From contig NZ_JAHXKI010000002.1 of NCBI RefSeq assembly GCF_019392195.1, forward strand, positions 248,001 to 312,000: a DNA stretch of 64,000 bases, written 5' to 3'. The stretch's first letter is position 1, and each line of letters begins with the position of its first letter. The notes beneath the pieces are model-generated. The model was not told the origin of the DNA. It saw only the letters and a list, made by a program, of their open reading frames with translations, and searched no databases. This document shows, piece after piece, positions 60,626 through 64,000 of the stretch. Made by a program: the position numbers and the translations under genes. The DNA comes from Marinobacter sp. F4206 (GTDB taxonomy: Bacteria > Pseudomonadota > Gammaproteobacteria > Pseudomonadales > Oleiphilaceae).

Positions 60626-61744
60626 ATGAGAATTGGTGTCTTAGGTGCAGGCCAACTTGGACGCATGCTAGCCCTTGCCGGTTACCCGCTGGCCAAAACC
60701 TTTGTTTTCTACGACATGTCGGGCAGCCCAAGCGCGGGACTGGGCGAAGTCATTATTGACCGTGAAGGTCAGTATCAGGACGACTTCCTGTCCCGGGTAG
60801 ACCGTGTCACCTACGAATTTGAACATCTCCCGGTGAGTGTTGCCGAGAAACTGGCAAAAGTAAAACCGGTCCACCCCTGCCCCCGCGCCCTTCAGGTCTG
60901 CCAGAACCGGGAACTGGAAAAGACGCTTTTTGGTCAGCTGGGCATTCCCACCCCGGCGTGGAGAATCGCCGACAGTGCAGACTCCCTCCAGGCGGCGGCC
61001 GAAGAGCTTGGCTGCCCGGTGGTGGCAAAATCCAACACCGAAGGCTATGACGGCAAGGGCCAGGCGGTTCTCCGGAGCCCCGAAGACGCAGCTGAAGCCT
61101 GGGCCGCCATCGGACACCCGCGCCTGATCGTCGAGAAGTTCGTCGACTTCAAGCGCGAGGTATCCATGATCGCGGTGCGCGCAGAGGACGGTGACCTGGC
61201 CTTCTACCCGATGGCAGAAAACACCCATCACGAGGGCATTCTTCGGTACTCCATCGCACCGGCTCCCGATCTGGACAAGTCGGTCCAGGAAGATGCAGAG
61301 CGGTACATTCGCGCCCTACTGAACGAATTGGACTATGTCGGCGTATTGACTCTCGAACTGTTCGAAACGGCGGACGGACTTGTGGCCAATGAGATGGCGC
61401 CACGGGTTCACAATTCCGGCCATTGGACCATTGAAGGTGCGATGACCAGCCAGTTCGAGAATCACATCCGGGCTGTAAGCGGACATCACTTGGGCAACAC
61501 CGAGCCCCGGGGCCTGAGCTGTATGATCAACATCATCGGCGAGCACGGCGACATTGAGCGCATACTCGAACTGCCGTATGCGCACTTACACCTCTATAAT
61601 AAAGGGGAGCGCCCGGGCCGAAAGCTTGGCCATGTGAACATTCTGGCGGACAGCTACGAGGAACTGATCTGGCGCGTCCGAAACTGCGCACAGTTTCTTC
61701 CGGGCAGCCCGGAGTTTAAAAGTTCTTTAACACCAAGGGGTTGA
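60626..61744 (+). CDS. purK: N5-carboxyaminoimidazole ribonucleotide synthase PurK
   Basis: ATP-grasp enzyme making N5-CAIR from AIR, bicarbonate and ATP (372 residues). The start MRIGVLGAGQLGRMLALAGY and the ATP-grasp strands CPVVAKSNTEGYDGKGQAVL, RLIVEKFVDFKREVSMIAVR and EMAPRVHNSGHWTIEGAMTS are typical. The ATG at 60626 has GGAG 7 bases upstream; another ATG two codons earlier is closer to the site and less likely. Same operon as purE. Confidence 0.96.
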   Translation: MRIGVLGAGQLGRMLALAGYPLAKTFVFYDMSGSPSAGLGEVIIDREGQYQDDFLSRVDRVTYEFEHLPVSVAEKLAKVKPVHPCPRALQVCQNRELEKTLFGQLGIPTPAWRIADSADSLQAAAEELGCPVVAKSNTEGYDGKGQAVLRSPEDAAEAWAAIGHPRLIVEKFVDFKREVSMIAVRAEDGDLAFYPMAENTHHEGILRYSIAPAPDLDKSVQEDAERYIRALLNELDYVGVLTLELFETADGLVANEMAPRVHNSGHWTIEGAMTSQFENHIRAVSGHHLGNTEPRGLSCMINIIGEHGDIERILELPYAHLHLYNKGERPGRKLGHVNILADSYEELIWRVRNCAQFLPGSPEFKSSLTPRG

Positions 61745-61768
61745 TATAGCTCAAATCGCCCTTATATT
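61741..61768 (+). promoter_or_regulatory. Sigma-70 promoter of sodB
   Basis: TTGATA, 16 bases, TATATT. The -35 overlaps the purK stop codon, and transcription would start about 40 bases before the sodB ATG. Confidence 0.6.
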
Positions 61769-61816
61769 GGCCCACTGTACATCCACATAAAACAGAGAGA
61801 CAGGGAGAACGACCTC

Positions 61817-62395
61817 ATGGCATTTGAACTTCCCGCACTACCGTACGAAAAGAACGCTCTGGAACCGCACATCTCCCAGGAAACCCTTGAGTACCATTAC
61901 GGCAAGCACCACAACACCTACGTAACCAAGCTGAACGGCCTGGTCGAAGGTACCGACAATGCCAACAAATCTCTTGAAGACATCATCAAGAGCGCCAGCG
62001 GCCCGTTGTTCAACAACGCCGCACAGGTCTGGAACCACACGTTCTACTGGCACTGCCTGAGCCCGAACGGCGGCGGCGCTCCGACCGGAGCAGCCAAGGA
62101 CGCCATCGAAAAAGCCTTCGGCTCGTTTGAAGACTTCAAGAAAGAATTCAACGACAAGGCCGCCAACAACTTCGGATCAGGCTGGACCTGGCTGGTGAAG
62201 AAGGCTGACGGCAGCGTTGCCATCGTTAACACCAGCAATGCGGAAACCCCGCTGACCGGCGCCGACAAGCCGGTGCTGACTGTCGACGTTTGGGAGCATG
62301 CGTACTACATCGATTACCGCAACTCCCGTCCGAACTATCTGGAAGCCTTCTGGAATCTGGTTAACTGGGATTTCGTGAACGAAAACCTGGCCTGA
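61817..62395 (+). CDS. sodB: Fe superoxide dismutase SodB
   Basis: Converts superoxide to peroxide and oxygen; cytoplasmic, 192 residues. The metal ligands are seen in EYHYGKHHNTYVTKLNGL (His), VWNHTFYWHCL (His) and DVWEHAYYIDYRNSRPNYL (Asp and His). The sequence GSGWTWLVKK and the AQVWNHTFYW block favour iron over manganese. An AGGGAG site precedes the ATG. A strong hairpin follows. Confidence 0.97.
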   Translation: MAFELPALPYEKNALEPHISQETLEYHYGKHHNTYVTKLNGLVEGTDNANKSLEDIIKSASGPLFNNAAQVWNHTFYWHCLSPNGGGAPTGAAKDAIEKAFGSFEDFKKEFNDKAANNFGSGWTWLVKKADGSVAIVNTSNAETPLTGADKPVLTVDVWEHAYYIDYRNSRPNYLEAFWNLVNWDFVNENLA

Positions 62396-62441
62396 TCAGA
62401 CACGCAGAACGACTGACAGACCGCAGCTGAAGACCGCTGCA

Positions 62442-62474
62442 ACACAAACGCCCGCCCTGTGCGGGCGTTTGTGT
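62442..62474. terminator. Terminator after sodB
   Basis: A 14-bp perfect stem (ACACAAACGCCCGC / GCGGGCGTTTGTGT) with a 5-base loop, 47 bases after the sodB stop. It lacks a long T-run, but the stem is very stable. Confidence 0.75.
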
Positions 62475-62661
62475 ATCCGAGCGAACGAAAACCTTACAAA
62501 TTGATACACGTATGCCCTGCATTCTCTGAAAAAATTGCCGATACTCAACGAGGTTACGCCGCCCCGGGACCATACTTACAAGCCAACCGGGGCGTAATTC
62601 CCCAAGTCATGGCTAGTGTGCGACCATGACCTTCGATCATACGGATGACAGACAGGCCTGA

Positions 62662-64000
62662 ATGAAAAACTCCTTCGAGGTTGAACATCGCCTGGGCTAT
62701 CGCATTTTCTGGTGGATTCTCGCCATAGCCCTGCTCAGTGGCGTGGTCGTCAGCACAGTGCAAGTAATTCTGGATGCACGGCGCGTTTCCGTGGACCTCG
62801 ACAATCAGGCTGCCCAGACCATTTCCATGGTCAAGGACGCCGCGACCCAGGCCGTCTTCAGCATCGATTCGGAACTGGCCCAGCAAGTGGTCGATGGCCT
62901 GTTCGCGCGGGAAGCGGTCCATATGGCCCAAATCGCCCACCCGGACGGTGAAGCACTGGGTAATCGTAACCGACCACTGCAGCAAACCACCTTCCGCCCG
63001 GTAACCGACCCGATTTTTGACGCCGAAAGACTGTATCGCACCCCCCTCGTCCGTGACGCCGACTCGGACATGGTTTACGGATACCTGGAAGTTCATTACG
63101 ACACTGCCCCCGCCGCCAGAACCTGGCTTGACCGGGCCACCGTTACCTTCGCCTCCGGCGTGGCAACGGCGCTAATTCTCGGAATGGTTCTCTACTACGT
63201 GTTCCACCTGCTCCTGACCCGCCCGCTACTGCGGATCGTACGCTCGGTAAAGCAGGTAGATCCGGAACACCCGGATGATCGACTGGTCACGATCCCGGCG
63301 GGGCACCAAAGGGATGAGCTTGGACTCTGGGTAAACGCCACCAACAACCTGTTAGTGGCTATCGGTGACAGCCAGAAACGCCACCGCGAAGCGGAAGACA
63401 GGGTCAGCCGGCTTTCCCGCTTTGACCAGCTAACCGGCCTTCCAAGCCGTGACACCTTTATGGAGCTACTGGAACGGGACATCCAGGAAGCCCGGAAGCG
63501 CAGCAACGTGCTGTCACTGATCGTCTGCGGCATAGACGACTTCAAGTCCGTCAACGAGCAATGCGGATTCCGCACCGGAGACATGATCCTTCAGACCGTC
63601 GCCGACAGGCTGGTCGCCAGGCTTGGGAGCACCCGCTTTACCATCGCTCGCCTTGGCAGTGACCAGTTCGTGATTGTCGAGAAAGGCCTGCGGGATGGGT
63701 TTCAGGCAGCAGACACGGCCGAACGCATTCTCGCCTGCATCGGAGAGCCAATGCTGGTGGAAAACCAGAATGTTGCGACAACGGCTACGCTCGGTGTGGC
63801 CCTGTTCCCCTCCGACACCGACAAAGCAGACCGGTTACTGCAAAGTGCCGAACAGACCATGACACTGGCGAAGCAGAACGGGCAGGATCACTTCCAGTTC
63901 TATGTCGCCAGCATTGATCAGGAAATCCGGGACCGCAAGCAGCTTGAAAAAGATCTCTCCAACGCTCTTGCCAATCACCAGTTCCATCTTGTGTACCAGC
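62662..64000 (+). CDS. Membrane GGDEF-EAL protein with degenerate GGDEF (partial)
   Basis: 446 residues are present; the frame continues past the right edge. Two membrane helices (about 12-35 and 161-187) flank a periplasmic sensor domain. Then a HAMP-like helix and a GGDEF domain (about 250-410: FDQLTGLPSRDTFMELLERD) follow, in which the active motif is GSDQF (332-336) instead of GGDEF. The last residues (NALANHQFHLVYQ) are the start of an EAL domain. A degenerate GGDEF before EAL suggests a regulatory GTP-binding domain or an inactive cyclase; the protein may be a c-di-GMP phosphodiesterase. The EAL active site lies outside the window. Confidence 0.88.
   Translation, partial: MKNSFEVEHRLGYRIFWWILAIALLSGVVVSTVQVILDARRVSVDLDNQAAQTISMVKDAATQAVFSIDSELAQQVVDGLFAREAVHMAQIAHPDGEALGNRNRPLQQTTFRPVTDPIFDAERLYRTPLVRDADSDMVYGYLEVHYDTAPAARTWLDRATVTFASGVATALILGMVLYYVFHLLLTRPLLRIVRSVKQVDPEHPDDRLVTIPAGHQRDELGLWVNATNNLLVAIGDSQKRHREAEDRVSRLSRFDQLTGLPSRDTFMELLERDIQEARKRSNVLSLIVCGIDDFKSVNEQCGFRTGDMILQTVADRLVARLGSTRFTIARLGSDQFVIVEKGLRDGFQAADTAERILACIGEPMLVENQNVATTATLGVALFPSDTDKADRLLQSAEQTMTLAKQNGQDHFQFYVASIDQEIRDRKQLEKDLSNALANHQFHLVYQ

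Overview
The window looks like a chromosomal segment of a Marinobacter-like gammaproteobacterium. The GC-rich coding, the Pseudomonas-type polar flagellar and chemotaxis gene order (FleQ/FleSR, FlhF/FleN, MotC/MotD, ParC/ParP, HsbA/HsbR), the lexA-sulA pair and the protein sequences all fit. The genus is an inference from gene content and protein resemblance; no database search was run. No insertion sequence, prophage, CRISPR array or rRNA was seen.

Region 1 (1-15747, minus strand) is fliA-cheY-cheZ-cheA-cheB-motC-motD-parC-parP-cheW-DUF2802, preceded by flhA-flhF-fleN. It runs off the left edge into an unusual gene that fuses an isoaspartate-methyltransferase-like domain to a GspE/PilB-type ATPase. 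A near-perfect sigma-28 promoter sits between motD and parC, so the array-positioning genes can be transcribed by FliA independently of cheY-motD.

Region 2 (15974-18706, plus strand) is an island lying between flhA and flhB: upp-uraA (uracil salvage and uptake) and an overlapping leucine-carboxylmethyltransferase-like gene.

Region 3 (18763-38855, minus strand) is the main flagellar block. In transcription order it is fleQ, fleS-fleR, fliEFGHIJ, hsbA-hsbR-hptB, fliK, fliLMNOPQR-flhB. Five sequences matching the sigma-54 -24/-12 pattern stand before fleS, fliE, fliK, fliL and flhA, and a sigma-70 promoter stands before fleQ. This is the FleQ to FleSR to structural gene to FliA cascade known from Pseudomonas. 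A FliT-like chaperone gene follows, but flagellin, cap (fliD) and fliS genes are absent from the window.

Region 4 (39335-53845) is housekeeping and accessory: a DUF1329 outer-membrane-associated protein, a DUF6586 protein, the SOS operon lexA-sulA with a perfect LexA box, a translationally coupled amidoligase / class I amidotransferase / SIMPL cassette, tamA-tamB, a four-helix voltage-sensor-like membrane protein without a pore, and an amidase.

Region 5 (53851-64000) holds an initiator tRNA with its own strong promoter, a divergent thiolase and two-domain FabG pair, a tRNA-Val/Asp/Val cluster with a strong promoter, a small basic protein, a DUF2846-like lipoprotein, a membrane-anchored coiled-coil protein, purE-purK, sodB, and the start of a GGDEF/EAL protein whose GGDEF motif is degenerate. 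No stretch longer than 300 bases lacks a gene or RNA.
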